Shown: positions 36,007 through 44,580, counted from the stretch's first letter. The stretch: 64,000 nucleotides of DNA from Isoptericola chiayiensis (GCF_013149805.1 NZ_JABEZT010000004.1:1-64000), one strand, 5' to 3'. The notes: a model not told the origin generated them from the letters alone. Numbers and translations are program-made.

Positions 36007-36800
36007 TGACGCAGCCGACCGCCCCGCCGGATCCCGGTGCCGCCCTGAGCCTGCGTGGGATCTGGAAGCGGTTCGGGGACAGGATCGCCGTGTCCGGCGT
36101 CGACCTCGACGTCCCCGCCGGCTCGCTCCTCGGGCTCGTCGGACCCAACGGCGCCGGCAAGACCACCACGCTGTCGATGGCGACGGGTCTGCTGCGGCCC
36201 GACGCCGGCACGGTGCACGTGCACGGCACGGACCTGTGGGCGAGCCCCGACGCGGCCAAGCGCCGGCTCGGCGTCCTGCCGGACGGCCTGCGGCTGTTCG
36301 ACCGGCTCACCGGCGCCCAGCTCCTGACCTACGCCGGGCTGCTGCGCGGCCTGGACCGCCCGACCGTGGCCGCCCGCACCGAGGACCTGCTGGCCGCCAT
36401 GGACCTGACCGCGGACCGCGACACGCTCGTCGTCGACTACTCGGCGGGCATGACCAAGAAGATCGCGCTGGCGGGTGCCATGATCCACGCGCCGCACGTG
36501 CTGGTGCTCGACGAGCCGTTCGAGGCCGTCGACCCGGTCAGCGCCGCGAACATCCGCGACATCCTGCGCCGGTACGTCGACGACGGCGGCACCGTCGTGG
36601 TCTCCAGCCACGTGATGGACCTGGTGCAGCGCACGTGCTCGCACGTGGCGGTCATCGCCGGCGGCCACGTCCTCGACGCCGGGACGGTCGAGCAGGTCCG
36701 CGCCGGCCAGAGCCTGGAGGACCGGTTCGTGGAGCTCGTCGGCGGCCGGCGCGAGACGGGAGGGCTGGAGTGGTTGCGCACCTCGTCCGACTCCGGCTGA
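36006..36800 (+). CDS. ABC transporter ATP-binding protein
   Basis: 264 aa. Exporter-type (drug/daunorubicin-like DrrA class) ATPase. Walker A VGPNGAGKTTTLSMATG near residues 44-60, Q-loop LGVLPDGLRLFDRLTGAQLL near 90-110, signature-like YSAGMTKKIALAGAMIHAPH near 147-165 in which the usual LSGGQ is replaced by YSAGM, Walker B VLVLDEPFEAVDPVS near 166-180, and switch SSHVMDLVQRT near 200. No fused membrane part; it works with the permease that overlaps its 3' end by 31 nt. Substrate unknown. Confidence 0.9.
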   Translation: MTQPTAPPDPGAALSLRGIWKRFGDRIAVSGVDLDVPAGSLLGLVGPNGAGKTTTLSMATGLLRPDAGTVHVHGTDLWASPDAAKRRLGVLPDGLRLFDRLTGAQLLTYAGLLRGLDRPTVAARTEDLLAAMDLTADRDTLVVDYSAGMTKKIALAGAMIHAPHVLVLDEPFEAVDPVSAANIRDILRRYVDDGGTVVVSSHVMDLVQRTCSHVAVIAGGHVLDAGTVEQVRAGQSLEDRFVELVGGRRETGGLEWLRTSSDSG

Positions 36801-38377
36801 CCCTCCTGGCCAACGCGTTGCGCCGCAGCGTCTGGCGCACGATCGGCCTGGTCCTGGCCGCCGCGTACGGCGCCGCGGTGGTGACGTTCTTCGTCGGTGC
36901 CGCCGTCGTCGGCGGACGGACCGACCCCGTGCTCACCGGGCAGGTCGTCACCGTCGTCGGTGCCGCCGTCGTGCTGGGCTGGTGGGTGGTGCCGCTGTTC
37001 GCGTACGGCCTGGACGCCACCCTCGACCCTCTGCGGTTCGTGCCCTACGGCATCCCGCACCGGACGCTCCTGGCCGGCCTCGCGACAACGGCCCTCGTCT
37101 CCGTCCCCGCGATCTTCACGGCCCTGGCCGCGCTGGGCGTGGCCCTGGTCTGGACCACCGACCCGGCGGCCCTGGCGGCGGCGCTGCTCGGCGCTGTCGG
37201 GGCGGTCGCGCTGTGCCTGCTGGGCGCCCGGGCCACGACCACGCTGCTCGCCCCGCTGCTCGAGTCCCGCCGCTACCGCGAGGTCCTGATGGTGGTCGCG
37301 ATCGTGCCGCTGCTCGGCCTCGGGCCGTTCCTCTCCTGGCTCTCGGGCGGTCTGGACAAGAACGGCGGCTCCGTCACGATCACCTCGGGCGACGGCCTGA
37401 GCGCTGTCGTGGGCCCCGTCGCGGCCGCCCTGGCCTGGACCCCCTTCGGTGCCCCGTGGGCCCTGCCCGCCGCCGTGCACGACGGCGCGTGGGCGCTCGC
37501 GGCGGCCCGCGCCGGCATCGTGGTCGCCACCGTCGCCCTCACGGTGCTCGTGTGGTCCCGAGCCCTGGCGCGCGCCCTGGTCTCGCCGCGCGGCGGGACG
37601 ACGGCGGGGCGCGCTGCGGGGCTGGGCTGGTTCGGCCGGGTGCGGGCGACACCGACCGGTGCGGTCGTGGCCCGGTGCGCCACCTACTGGCTGCGCGACC
37701 CCCGGTACTCGGCCTCCCTGGCGCTCGTGCCCCTGCTGCCGGCGGTGGTGGTGACGCTGCTCGTCTCCAGCGGTGCGGGAACGGGTCTGCTGCTCGCGGT
37801 GGCCTCGCTCGCGGCGTACATCCTCGGCTTCGGGCTGTCCAACGACGTCGGCTACGACAGCACGGCCTTCTGGCTGCACGTCGCCTCCGGGACGCCGGGA
37901 CGGGCCGACCGGTGGGGGCGGGTGGTCCCCGTGCTGGTGGCCGGCGTCCCCCTGGTGGTGGTGCTGGCGGTGGCCGGCGCCGGTGCCGCCGGGCGGTGGG
38001 ACGCCCTGCCGGCGGTGCTGGGGCTGACCCTGGGGGTGCTGGGTGCGGGCCTCGGCACGTCGAGCGTCGCCTCGGCGCGCCTCGTGTACCCGGTCCCGAC
38101 GCCGGGGCAGAGCGCGTTCACCACGCCGCACGGGGCGGCGACCGCGACGATCGTCGCCCAGGCGGCGGCGTTCGGCGTGATCCTCGTCCTCATGCTCCCC
38201 ACCCTCGGGCTCGGGCTGCCCGCCATCCTGCTGCCGTCGGCCGCGCTGGGGTGGGTGGCCTGCGGGGTCGGGCTAGGCACCGGTGCCGTGGCGCTGCTGG
38301 TCGGGGTGCGGTGGGGCGCGCGCGTGTACGAACGGCGGCTGCCGGAGCTGTTGTCGCAGGTCAGCGCCTTCGCGTGA
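36770..38377 (+). CDS. ABC transporter permease, about 12 membrane segments
   Basis: 535 aa polytopic membrane protein, about 12 hydrophobic stretches (for example TIGLVLAAAYGAAVVTFFVG near 25 and VVTLLVSSGAGTGLLLAVAS near 330). A short charged cytosolic N-terminus (HLVRLRLTLLANALRRSVW) resembles the coupling region of ABC-2-like permeases. GTG at 36770 has GGGAGGG 6-7 nt upstream and overlaps the ATPase gene by 31 nt. Partner ATPase immediately upstream makes this a two-gene exporter. No substrate clue in the neighbours (rmuC, GNAT, ychF). Confidence 0.85.
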   Translation: MVAHLVRLRLTLLANALRRSVWRTIGLVLAAAYGAAVVTFFVGAAVVGGRTDPVLTGQVVTVVGAAVVLGWWVVPLFAYGLDATLDPLRFVPYGIPHRTLLAGLATTALVSVPAIFTALAALGVALVWTTDPAALAAALLGAVGAVALCLLGARATTTLLAPLLESRRYREVLMVVAIVPLLGLGPFLSWLSGGLDKNGGSVTITSGDGLSAVVGPVAAALAWTPFGAPWALPAAVHDGAWALAAARAGIVVATVALTVLVWSRALARALVSPRGGTTAGRAAGLGWFGRVRATPTGAVVARCATYWLRDPRYSASLALVPLLPAVVVTLLVSSGAGTGLLLAVASLAAYILGFGLSNDVGYDSTAFWLHVASGTPGRADRWGRVVPVLVAGVPLVVVLAVAGAGAAGRWDALPAVLGLTLGVLGAGLGTSSVASARLVYPVPTPGQSAFTTPHGAATATIVAQAAAFGVILVLMLPTLGLGLPAILLPSAALGWVACGVGLGTGAVALLVGVRWGARVYERRLPELLSQVSAFA

Positions 38378-38424
38378 CGACCACGCGCTCGGGCGTGTCG
38401 GGGCGGTTTGAGAGACTGGTCGGC

Positions 38425-39474
38425 GTGATTCCCCAGAACGACCGACCCTCCCCGACGCTGCCCGACGGATGGACGGTGGTGGTTCCCGACCTTGCGGACG
38501 TGCCACGGCTGAGCGAGCTGCGCGCGGCGCAGGCCGCGCCGTTCACCGGGTCGGACGCGCCGCCGACGGCGCAGGTGGAGAACGAGATCGCCGGTGCCGC
38601 CTCCTGGACGCGCCGCCATCTCGCCGTCAAGGACGACCAGGACGTCGTGCGGGCCTGGGCCCACGCGCACGACCGCGCCGCCGGACGTGCCGTCCTGGGT
38701 ATCGAGATCGACCGGGGGCTGCCGGTCGAGGACCAGGACCGGCTCGCGGCCTGGTGCTACGCCCGCCTCGCCGAGATCGGCCGGGAGATGGCCGAGCTGC
38801 GCGGGGAGACCACCACCCAGCTGGACGCGGGCGCGTTCGCCGACGACGAGCGCCTGCGGGGGTGGCTGACGGACGCCGGGTTCCGTCGCGCGCGCTCCTG
38901 GTGGCAGATGACGCGACCGGTGGCCGCCGAGGAGGCCGCGCCGGGCGTGTTCCCCGCGCCGAAGGACGGGGTCACCGTGCGTCGGGTGGCGCAGCACGAC
39001 AACGGCATGCCGGTCGCCGAGGATCTCAACGCCGTCCACCAGGTCCTCGAGACGGCGTTCACCGACCACTTCAACTCCTACCAGGAGTACTTCACCGAGT
39101 TCGTCCAGCGCCTGCGCGAGGACCCGGGGCACCGGTGGGACCACTGGTGGCTGGCCTGCGTCGAGGACCCGGCGGACCCGACCGGTGACGCGGTGCCCGC
39201 CGGGGCGCTCGTCGGGTCGCAGCTCGCAGCGGACGACTCCGGGGTCGAGGGCACCTACATCGACTACATCGGGGCGCTCGCCGAGGCCCGCGGCCGCGGT
39301 GTGGCCACGGCGCTGCTGCACGCCGTCGTCGCGGACGCCGCCGCGCGGGGCCGCAACCGGGTCGGTCTTGAGGTCGACGCCGACAGCCCCACGGGGGCCG
39401 AGGGGCTGTACCGGAAGCTGGGTTGGCGCACCAAGTACGTCACGGAGTCCTGGCACCGCGACGTCGCGGTCTGA
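38425..39474 (+). CDS. Tandem GNAT acetyltransferase
   Basis: 349 aa containing two GNAT-type halves. The N-terminal half (about 20-165) is degenerate, with VRAWAHAHDRAAGRAVLGIE in place of a good CoA loop. The C-terminal half (about 185-349) has the recognisable acetyl-CoA site GALAEARGRGVATALLHAVV near 283-302 (Arg/Gly-x-x-Gly-x-Ala), then GLEVDADSPTGAEGLYRKLG near 315-335, the usual last strand and helix of GNATs. Resembles mycothiol synthase-like tandem GNATs in layout, but is not close enough in motifs for me to call it MshD. GTG at 38425 with GAGACT 7 nt upstream; likely leaderless. Confidence 0.8.
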   Translation: MIPQNDRPSPTLPDGWTVVVPDLADVPRLSELRAAQAAPFTGSDAPPTAQVENEIAGAASWTRRHLAVKDDQDVVRAWAHAHDRAAGRAVLGIEIDRGLPVEDQDRLAAWCYARLAEIGREMAELRGETTTQLDAGAFADDERLRGWLTDAGFRRARSWWQMTRPVAAEEAAPGVFPAPKDGVTVRRVAQHDNGMPVAEDLNAVHQVLETAFTDHFNSYQEYFTEFVQRLREDPGHRWDHWWLACVEDPADPTGDAVPAGALVGSQLAADDSGVEGTYIDYIGALAEARGRGVATALLHAVVADAAARGRNRVGLEVDADSPTGAEGLYRKLGWRTKYVTESWHRDVAV

Positions 39475-39533
39475 CCCGCCGGCACCCGACCGGCGCCCGC
39501 TCGGCCTCCGGTCGGCACGTTCCGCCCGACGCG

Positions 39534-39550
39534 TAGGATGGTCCGACGTG
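39534..39550 (+). promoter_or_regulatory. -10 box for a leaderless ychF mRNA
   Basis: TAGGAT at 39534-39539, 8 nt before the GTG start, without a Shine-Dalgarno between. Confidence 0.5.
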
Positions 39551-40633
39551 GCACTCACTATCGGCATCGTCGGACTGCCCAACGTCGGCAAGTCCACGCT
39601 CTTCAACGCCCTGACCCGCAACAGCGTGCTCGCCGCGAACTACCCGTTCGCGACGATCGAGCCGAACGTCGGGGTGGTGCCGCTGCCCGACCCCCGGCTG
39701 GACCGCCTGGCGGAGATCTTCTCCTCGGACCGGGTCCTGCCCGCGACGGTGTCGTTCGTGGACATCGCGGGCATCGTCAAGGGTGCCTCGGAGGGCGAGG
39801 GGCTGGGGAACAAGTTCCTGGCGAACATCCGTGAGGCGGACGCGATCTGCCAGGTCACGCGCGCGTTCGACGACGGTGACGTGATGCGCGTGGAGGGCTC
39901 CACCGACGCCGCGGGGGACATCGAGACGATCTCGACCGAGCTCGTGCTGGCCGACCTGCAGACGCTGGAGAAGGCGCTGCCGCGGATGGAGAAGGAGGTC
40001 AAGATCAAGAAGGGGGACCCGGTCCTGTACGCCGCCGCGAAGCAGGCCCAGGAGATCCTCGAGGAGGGCACCACCCTGTTCCAGGGTGCCGCGGCCGCCG
40101 GCCTGGACCTCGCGGAGGTCGCCCCCCTGCAGCTCATGACCGCCAAGCCGTTCATCTACGTGTTCAACACCGACGACGCCGGACTGGCCGACACCGCGAT
40201 GCAGGAGCGCATGCGCGAGCTGGTCGCCCCGGCGCAGGCCATCTTCCTCGACGCGAAGTTCGAGTCGGAGCTGGTCGAGCTCGAGCCCGACGAGGCGGCG
40301 GAGATGCTGGCCGACTCCGGGCAGGACGAGGCCGGTCTGGACCAGCTCGCCCGCGTCGGGTTCGACACGCTGGGCCTGCAGACGTATCTCACCGCAGGGC
40401 CGAAGGAGGCCCGTGCGTGGACGATCCGCAAGGGCTGGACCGCTCCGCAGGCGGCCGGCGTCATCCACACCGACTTCGAGCGCGGGTTCATCAAGGCCGA
40501 GGTCATCTCCTACGACGACCTGGTCGAGGCCGGGTCGGTCGCCGCGGTGAAGGCCGCGGGCAAGGCGCGGGTCGAGGGCAAGGACTACGTCATGGCCGAC
40601 GGCGACGTGGTCGAGTTCCGCTTCAACGTGTAG
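39548..40633 (+). CDS. ychF: Redox-regulated P-loop ATPase YchF (Obg family)
   Basis: 361 aa. OBG-family NTPase that prefers ATP over GTP and associates with ribosomes. Motifs: G1 IGIVGLPNVGKSTLFNALT near residues 5-23, NYPFATIEPNVGVVPLPDPR near 33-52, G3-type VDIAGIVKGASEGEGLGN near 73-90, the altered G4 FIYVFNTDD near 203 (NxxD instead of NKxD) typical for YchF, and a C-terminal TGS domain with TIRKGWTAPQAAGVIHTDFE near 298-318 and YDDLVEAGSV near 325. Length typical. Monocistronic; a structured 3' region follows. Confidence 0.96.
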   Translation: MALTIGIVGLPNVGKSTLFNALTRNSVLAANYPFATIEPNVGVVPLPDPRLDRLAEIFSSDRVLPATVSFVDIAGIVKGASEGEGLGNKFLANIREADAICQVTRAFDDGDVMRVEGSTDAAGDIETISTELVLADLQTLEKALPRMEKEVKIKKGDPVLYAAAKQAQEILEEGTTLFQGAAAAGLDLAEVAPLQLMTAKPFIYVFNTDDAGLADTAMQERMRELVAPAQAIFLDAKFESELVELEPDEAAEMLADSGQDEAGLDQLARVGFDTLGLQTYLTAGPKEARAWTIRKGWTAPQAAGVIHTDFERGFIKAEVISYDDLVEAGSVAAVKAAGKARVEGKDYVMADGDVVEFRFNV

Positions 40634-40656
40634 GCGCGCACGGTCCCGACGCCCGA

Positions 40657-40701
40657 GGGCGCATCTCTCGTCCCCCGCCGCGGGGACCGGGAGGTGCGCC
40701 C
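40657..40701 (+). terminator. Imperfect hairpin after ychF
   Basis: GGGCGCA (40657-40663) pairs with TGCGCCC (40695-40701), and interior segments (TCTC/GGAG-like and TCCCC/GGGGA) extend the stem, beginning 24 nt after the stop. Probable terminator without a U-tract. Confidence 0.55.
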
Positions 40702-40716
40702 GTCGTGCGTCGGGGG

Positions 40717-40740
40717 ACCCTCGGCGGCGCCGCCGAGGGT
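40717..40740. terminator. Perfect 24-nt palindrome after ychF
   Basis: ACCCTCGGCGGC directly followed by its exact complement. As RNA it would form a 10-bp stem with a 4-nt loop. Could be a second terminator element or a protein-binding dyad. Confidence 0.5.
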
Positions 40741-41089
40741 GAAGGTCCGTCCAGGCTGTGGATTCACCCGGCGGGTGGGACGTCGCGCACGTAAAGTGCC
40801 GTGAAAGCGCTTCTGCCTCGGCATATCATCGCGATAGGACAATTGTGTGATGGAAATTCACGGTGTTTCTTCCGAGTTTCCGTTCAAGCGGCCCGATCGC
40901 TTACTGTGCTTCGCACCAGTCTCAGATCGGTAACAATCAAAGATGAATCCCGAGTAGTGGCAATTCGGCCCGTGCTGGACTGGGTACGGTGTGGCGAACA
41001 CCACGGACCTCCCGGCGGTCAGACCGGTCACACGCGACCCGCGTGACCGGCCGAGCCTGGCGGGGGGCCCTTCCATGAGGAGGAATCCA
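40741..41089 (+). promoter_or_regulatory. AT-richer promoter/leader region of the first peptide-type transporter
   Basis: No gene seen between the ychF stop and 41090. The stretch from about 40790 to 40990 is clearly lower in GC than the rest of the window. It holds a LacI-type half-palindrome at 40801-40815 (GTGAAAGCGCTTCTG), an inverted TATC-ATCGC-GATA at about 40825-40837, and a possible -10 TACGGT at 40985-40990. A leader hairpin (CCGGTCAC at 41024-41031 with GTGACCGG at 41043-41050) lies shortly before the gene. Long untranslated leader likely. Confidence 0.5.
40801..40815. promoter_or_regulatory. Candidate LacI-family operator
   Basis: TGAAAGCGCTTCTG matches 11 of 14 positions of the generic LacI-type site TGAAAGCGCTTTCA and has the invariant AAGCGCTT core. 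Such sites usually regulate carbohydrate uptake genes. Weak by itself since the outer arms are not symmetric. Confidence 0.35.
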
Positions 41090-42928
41090 GTGAAGATCAG
41101 GCGTGCAAGCGCAGCCGTCGCGGCCGTCGCGACCGGCGCCCTGCTGCTCTCGGCGTGCTCCAGCCCTGCCTCGGAGAACGAGCCGGAGTCCGAGGAGACC
41201 ATGGCGGAGGAGACCGAGGGTTCGGCAGAGCCCACGGACTCCTGCAAGGTCGACACGGGCGTGACCGAGACCGCGGACGGGAACATCTCGTACTCCGCCG
41301 GCGAGGTGCAGTGGGCCGGCTACAACGGCAACCTGCCCGACACCTACTCGACGTACAACTCGGTCATCAACGACCGGATGTTCTCGGGCTTCATGTACTT
41401 CGGGACTGACGGGACCATCTGCCAGGACGAGGAGTTCGGCTCGTTCGAGGCCGTCTCCGAGGACCCGCTGCAGGTGCAGTACACGATCTCCGACGACGCC
41501 GTGTGGTCGGACGGGACCCCCATCACCTACGCCGACTACCTGCTCGACTGGGCCACCCAGGCGGTCACCACGGACGGCACCATCTCCGAGGACGCCTCGG
41601 AGACCCCGCTGTTCAACTCGGTCTCCGGCCTGACGCTCGGTGACTACGTGCCCGAGGGCCCGCAGGCTGACTCGGCCGACGCCAAGACGTTCCAGTACGA
41701 CTACGAGCGCGTCTACGCCGACTGGCAGCTCATGGTCACCTCGGCCTTCCCGGCGCACGTCGTCGCCGACCAGGCCGGTGTCAGCCTCGAGGAGCTCGTC
41801 ACCGCCATCGAGGAGCTCGACATGTCGGTCCTCGAGCCGGCCGCCGAGTTCTGGAACACCGGCTGGCTGTCCTCGACGCCGGGCGAGCTGCCCGACCCGT
41901 CGATCGTGCCGGTCTCCGGTCAGTACACCCTCAAGGAGGACGGCTGGGTCGCCGGGCAGTCGCTGACCCTCACCGCCAACGAGGAGTTCTGGGGCACCCC
42001 GCCCGCCACGAAGGAGCTGACCTACCGCTTCGCCGCGGCGGACACCCACGTGCAGGCGCTGCAGAACGGTGACCTCGACGTCATCGAGCCGCAGGCCACG
42101 GTCGACACGATCCCGCAGCTCGAGCAGATCGGCTCGTCGGTCACCACGCTGACCGGTCAGACCCTGATCTGGGAGCACCTGGACTACAACTTCGCCAACG
42201 GTGTCTTCGCCGACAACCTGGCCGCCCGTGAGGCCTTCGCCTACTGCGTGCCGCGCCAGAAGATCGTCGACGACCTGATCGCGCCGATCGACGAGGGCGC
42301 CGTGGTCATGAACGCCCGCGAGGTCTTCCCGTACCAGACCGAGAAGTACGACGAGGTCACCGCCGAGTCCTACGACGGCCGCTACGACGAGGTCGACCTG
42401 GAGATGGCTACGGAGAAGTTCGCCGAGGCCGGTCTCGAGGAGGGCACCGAGATCCGCATCGGTTACTCGGCCCCGAACCCGCGCCGTGCGGACGAGGTCG
42501 CCGCCATCAAGTCGTCCTGCGACCAGGTGGGCTTCAACATCGTGGACGCCGGCAACGCGGACTTCTTCGCCGCCGGCGGTGCGCTGGAGACCGGTGACTG
42601 GGAGATCGCCCTGTTCGCCTGGGCCGGCTCCGGCCAGATCGCCTCCGGCCAGAACATCTACGCCACGGACCGCCCGCAGAACTTCGGCGGCTACTCCAAC
42701 GAGACGGTCGACGAGGCTTGGAACACCCTGGCCTCCTCGGTCGACGAGTCGGTGCACCTGGAGCAGACGAAGATCATCGAGAAGGAGCTGTGGGACACCC
42801 TCTACGGCATCCCGCTCTTCGCCCACCCGGGTGTCGTGGCCCACACCTCCAGCCTGGAGAACGTGCGCTTCACGGCGGCCCAGGACGGGATCGTCTGGAA
42901 CGCCGAGCAGTGGGCTCGCGCGTCCTGA
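41090..42928 (+). CDS. Family-5 extracellular solute-binding lipoprotein (Dpp/Opp type), system 1
   Basis: 612 aa. Signal peptide and lipobox LLLSAC with the lipidated Cys near residue 23, then a highly acidic linker (SEETMAEETEGSAEPTDSC). The mature protein has family-5 features: ISYSAGEVQWAGYNGNLPDT near 63-82, SDDAVWSDGTPITYADYLLD near 128-148, and GQYTLKEDGWVAGQSLTLTA near 278-298. Family 5 proteins bind oligopeptides, but also cello- and xylo-oligosaccharides or opines. Start: GTG at 41090 has AGGAGGA 5-6 nt upstream; the ATG at 41075 actually contains that ribosome site and is rejected. First gene of a run continuing to 54614. Confidence 0.9.
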   Translation: MKIRRASAAVAAVATGALLLSACSSPASENEPESEETMAEETEGSAEPTDSCKVDTGVTETADGNISYSAGEVQWAGYNGNLPDTYSTYNSVINDRMFSGFMYFGTDGTICQDEEFGSFEAVSEDPLQVQYTISDDAVWSDGTPITYADYLLDWATQAVTTDGTISEDASETPLFNSVSGLTLGDYVPEGPQADSADAKTFQYDYERVYADWQLMVTSAFPAHVVADQAGVSLEELVTAIEELDMSVLEPAAEFWNTGWLSSTPGELPDPSIVPVSGQYTLKEDGWVAGQSLTLTANEEFWGTPPATKELTYRFAAADTHVQALQNGDLDVIEPQATVDTIPQLEQIGSSVTTLTGQTLIWEHLDYNFANGVFADNLAAREAFAYCVPRQKIVDDLIAPIDEGAVVMNAREVFPYQTEKYDEVTAESYDGRYDEVDLEMATEKFAEAGLEEGTEIRIGYSAPNPRRADEVAAIKSSCDQVGFNIVDAGNADFFAAGGALETGDWEIALFAWAGSGQIASGQNIYATDRPQNFGGYSNETVDEAWNTLASSVDESVHLEQTKIIEKELWDTLYGIPLFAHPGVVAHTSSLENVRFTAAQDGIVWNAEQWARAS

Positions 42929-42950
42929 CGTCCTGACCGAATGACAGGTC

Positions 42951-42989
42951 GAGTGTGGGGGCAGAGGCAACCCCTCTGCCCCCACACTC
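42951..42989 (+). terminator. Strong intra-operon hairpin after the system 1 binding-protein gene
   Basis: Perfect 17-bp stem (GAGTGTGGGGGCAGAGG at 42951-42967, complement at 42973-42989) with loop CAACC. It starts 23 nt after the binding-protein stop and ends 25 nt before the permease start. Likely lowers permease expression relative to the binding protein, or protects its mRNA. Confidence 0.85.
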
Positions 42990-43014
42990 TGCCTTGACCG
43001 CAAAGGGGCACCAC

Positions 43015-44535
43015 GTGCTCAAGTTCATCCTGCGACGCCTGGGGATCTCGTTCCTCGTGCTGTGGGCCGCGTCGCTGCTCATGTACGTCCTCACGATCAA
43101 CGCGGGTGACCCGCTGGCGGACCTGCGCGAGTCGAACGCGGAGAACCGCGACCAGCTCATGGCGCTGCGCGTCGACCAGATGGGCCTCGACCTGCCCTGG
43201 TACGAGCGCTACTGGGACTGGCTGACCGGCGTGGCCGGCTGCTTCACCGGCAGCTGCGACCTCGGCACCACCGTCAACGGCGCCAACGTGCTGGACCTGA
43301 CCGCCCAGTCCGCGAGCTCGACGCTGCGACTGGTCACGGCGGCGACGCTGCTGGCGATCGTCGTCGGCATCGCCGCGGGCATCATCTCCGCCATCCGGCA
43401 GTACTCCGGGTTCGACTACTCGGTGACGTTCCTCGCCTTCCTCTTCTTCTCGCTGCCGGTGTTCTGGGCAGCGGTGCTCCTCAAGGAGTACGGTGCGATC
43501 CGCTTCAACGACTGGATCGCCAGCGGCGACATGGAACCACCCATGATCCTGGGCATAGCCCTGGTGGTCGGCGTGGTGATCGCCGCCGTCGTCGGAGGCA
43601 CGTGGCGCCGCAAGATCTACACCGGGGCCGGCACGTTCGCGTTCGTCGCGGTCGTCCTGTGGGTGCTCAACATCCTGGACTGGTACCGCAACCCGTTCTT
43701 CGGCACCGCGATGGTGCTGCTCAGCTCGCTCGGTGCCGCGGTGCTCGTCACCGCCATCATCGCCGGGCTCGGCAACCGCCGGGTGCTCTACGCGGCGCTG
43801 ACCACCGCCGTCGTCGGGACCATCAGCTACTTCGTGTTCGCCGGCCCGCTCCTCGAACCGTCGTCGTGGTGGGTGCTGATCGGCCTCTTCGTGCTCGCGG
43901 TCCTCGTCTCCGTCGGCATCGGCGCGGCCTGGGGCGGCTACGCGCGCAAGCAGGCCATGCTGATCTCCGCGATCACCGGCGTGCTCACCTCGCTGACGAT
44001 CGTCTTCGACATCCTCGTCGGCCACTGGGCGGGGTTCCTGGAGCTCAAGTCGCGGCCGATCTCCACGATCGGCTCCGAGACGCCGAACTTCACCGGCGAC
44101 TTCTGGGAGTCCGTGCTGGACTCCGGCATGCAGCTGATCCTGCCGACCATCGTGCTGACGCTGATCTCGGTCGCGTCGTACTCGCGCTACACGCGCTCGT
44201 CGATGCTCGAGGTGATGAACCAGGACTACGTGCGCACCGCGCGGTCCAAGGGCCTGTCCGAGCGAGCGGTGATCACCAAGCACGCGTTCCGCAACGCCCT
44301 CATCCCGATCACGACGATCGTCGCGTTCGACTTCGCCGGCCTCATCGGCGGCGCGGTCATCACCGAGAGCGTGTTCGGCTGGAAGGGCATGGGCGCCATG
44401 TTCCGCGAGGGGCTCGACCGGGTCGACCCGGACCCCGTCATGGCCTTCTTCCTCGTCACCGGCACGGCCGCGATCCTGATGAACATGCTCGCGGACATCG
44501 CCTACGCCTACCTCGACCCACGGATCCGGCGGTGA
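43015..44535 (+). CDS. Dpp/Opp-type permease 1 with a large membrane insertion, system 1
   Basis: 506 aa, about 190 longer than ordinary DppB (about 310). N-terminal part: LKFILRRLGISFLVLWAASL and the MGLDLPWYERYWDW element. The C-terminal EAA loop is clear: NQDYVRTARSKGLSERAVIT near 402-421, then FRNALIPITTIVAFD and VFGWKGMG. Between about residues 175 and 340 there is an insertion with five to six extra hydrophobic segments (near 177-196, 205-222, 231-252, 256-277, 284-303 and 315-335) and a Ser/Thr-rich loop. GTG has AAAGGGG 7 nt upstream. It would form the channel with the gene 45 nt downstream. Confidence 0.9.
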   Translation: MLKFILRRLGISFLVLWAASLLMYVLTINAGDPLADLRESNAENRDQLMALRVDQMGLDLPWYERYWDWLTGVAGCFTGSCDLGTTVNGANVLDLTAQSASSTLRLVTAATLLAIVVGIAAGIISAIRQYSGFDYSVTFLAFLFFSLPVFWAAVLLKEYGAIRFNDWIASGDMEPPMILGIALVVGVVIAAVVGGTWRRKIYTGAGTFAFVAVVLWVLNILDWYRNPFFGTAMVLLSSLGAAVLVTAIIAGLGNRRVLYAALTTAVVGTISYFVFAGPLLEPSSWWVLIGLFVLAVLVSVGIGAAWGGYARKQAMLISAITGVLTSLTIVFDILVGHWAGFLELKSRPISTIGSETPNFTGDFWESVLDSGMQLILPTIVLTLISVASYSRYTRSSMLEVMNQDYVRTARSKGLSERAVITKHAFRNALIPITTIVAFDFAGLIGGAVITESVFGWKGMGAMFREGLDRVDPDPVMAFFLVTGTAAILMNMLADIAYAYLDPRIRR

Positions 44536-44580
44536 GACCCATGACCGGACCCCGTACGCCTGACACCCGTGGAGCGTGCC

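Noticed and set aside
41075-41089. ATG start for the system 1 binding protein
   Set aside because: The AGGAGGA ribosome site lies within these bases and is correctly spaced to the GTG at 41090, so the ATG is not the start.
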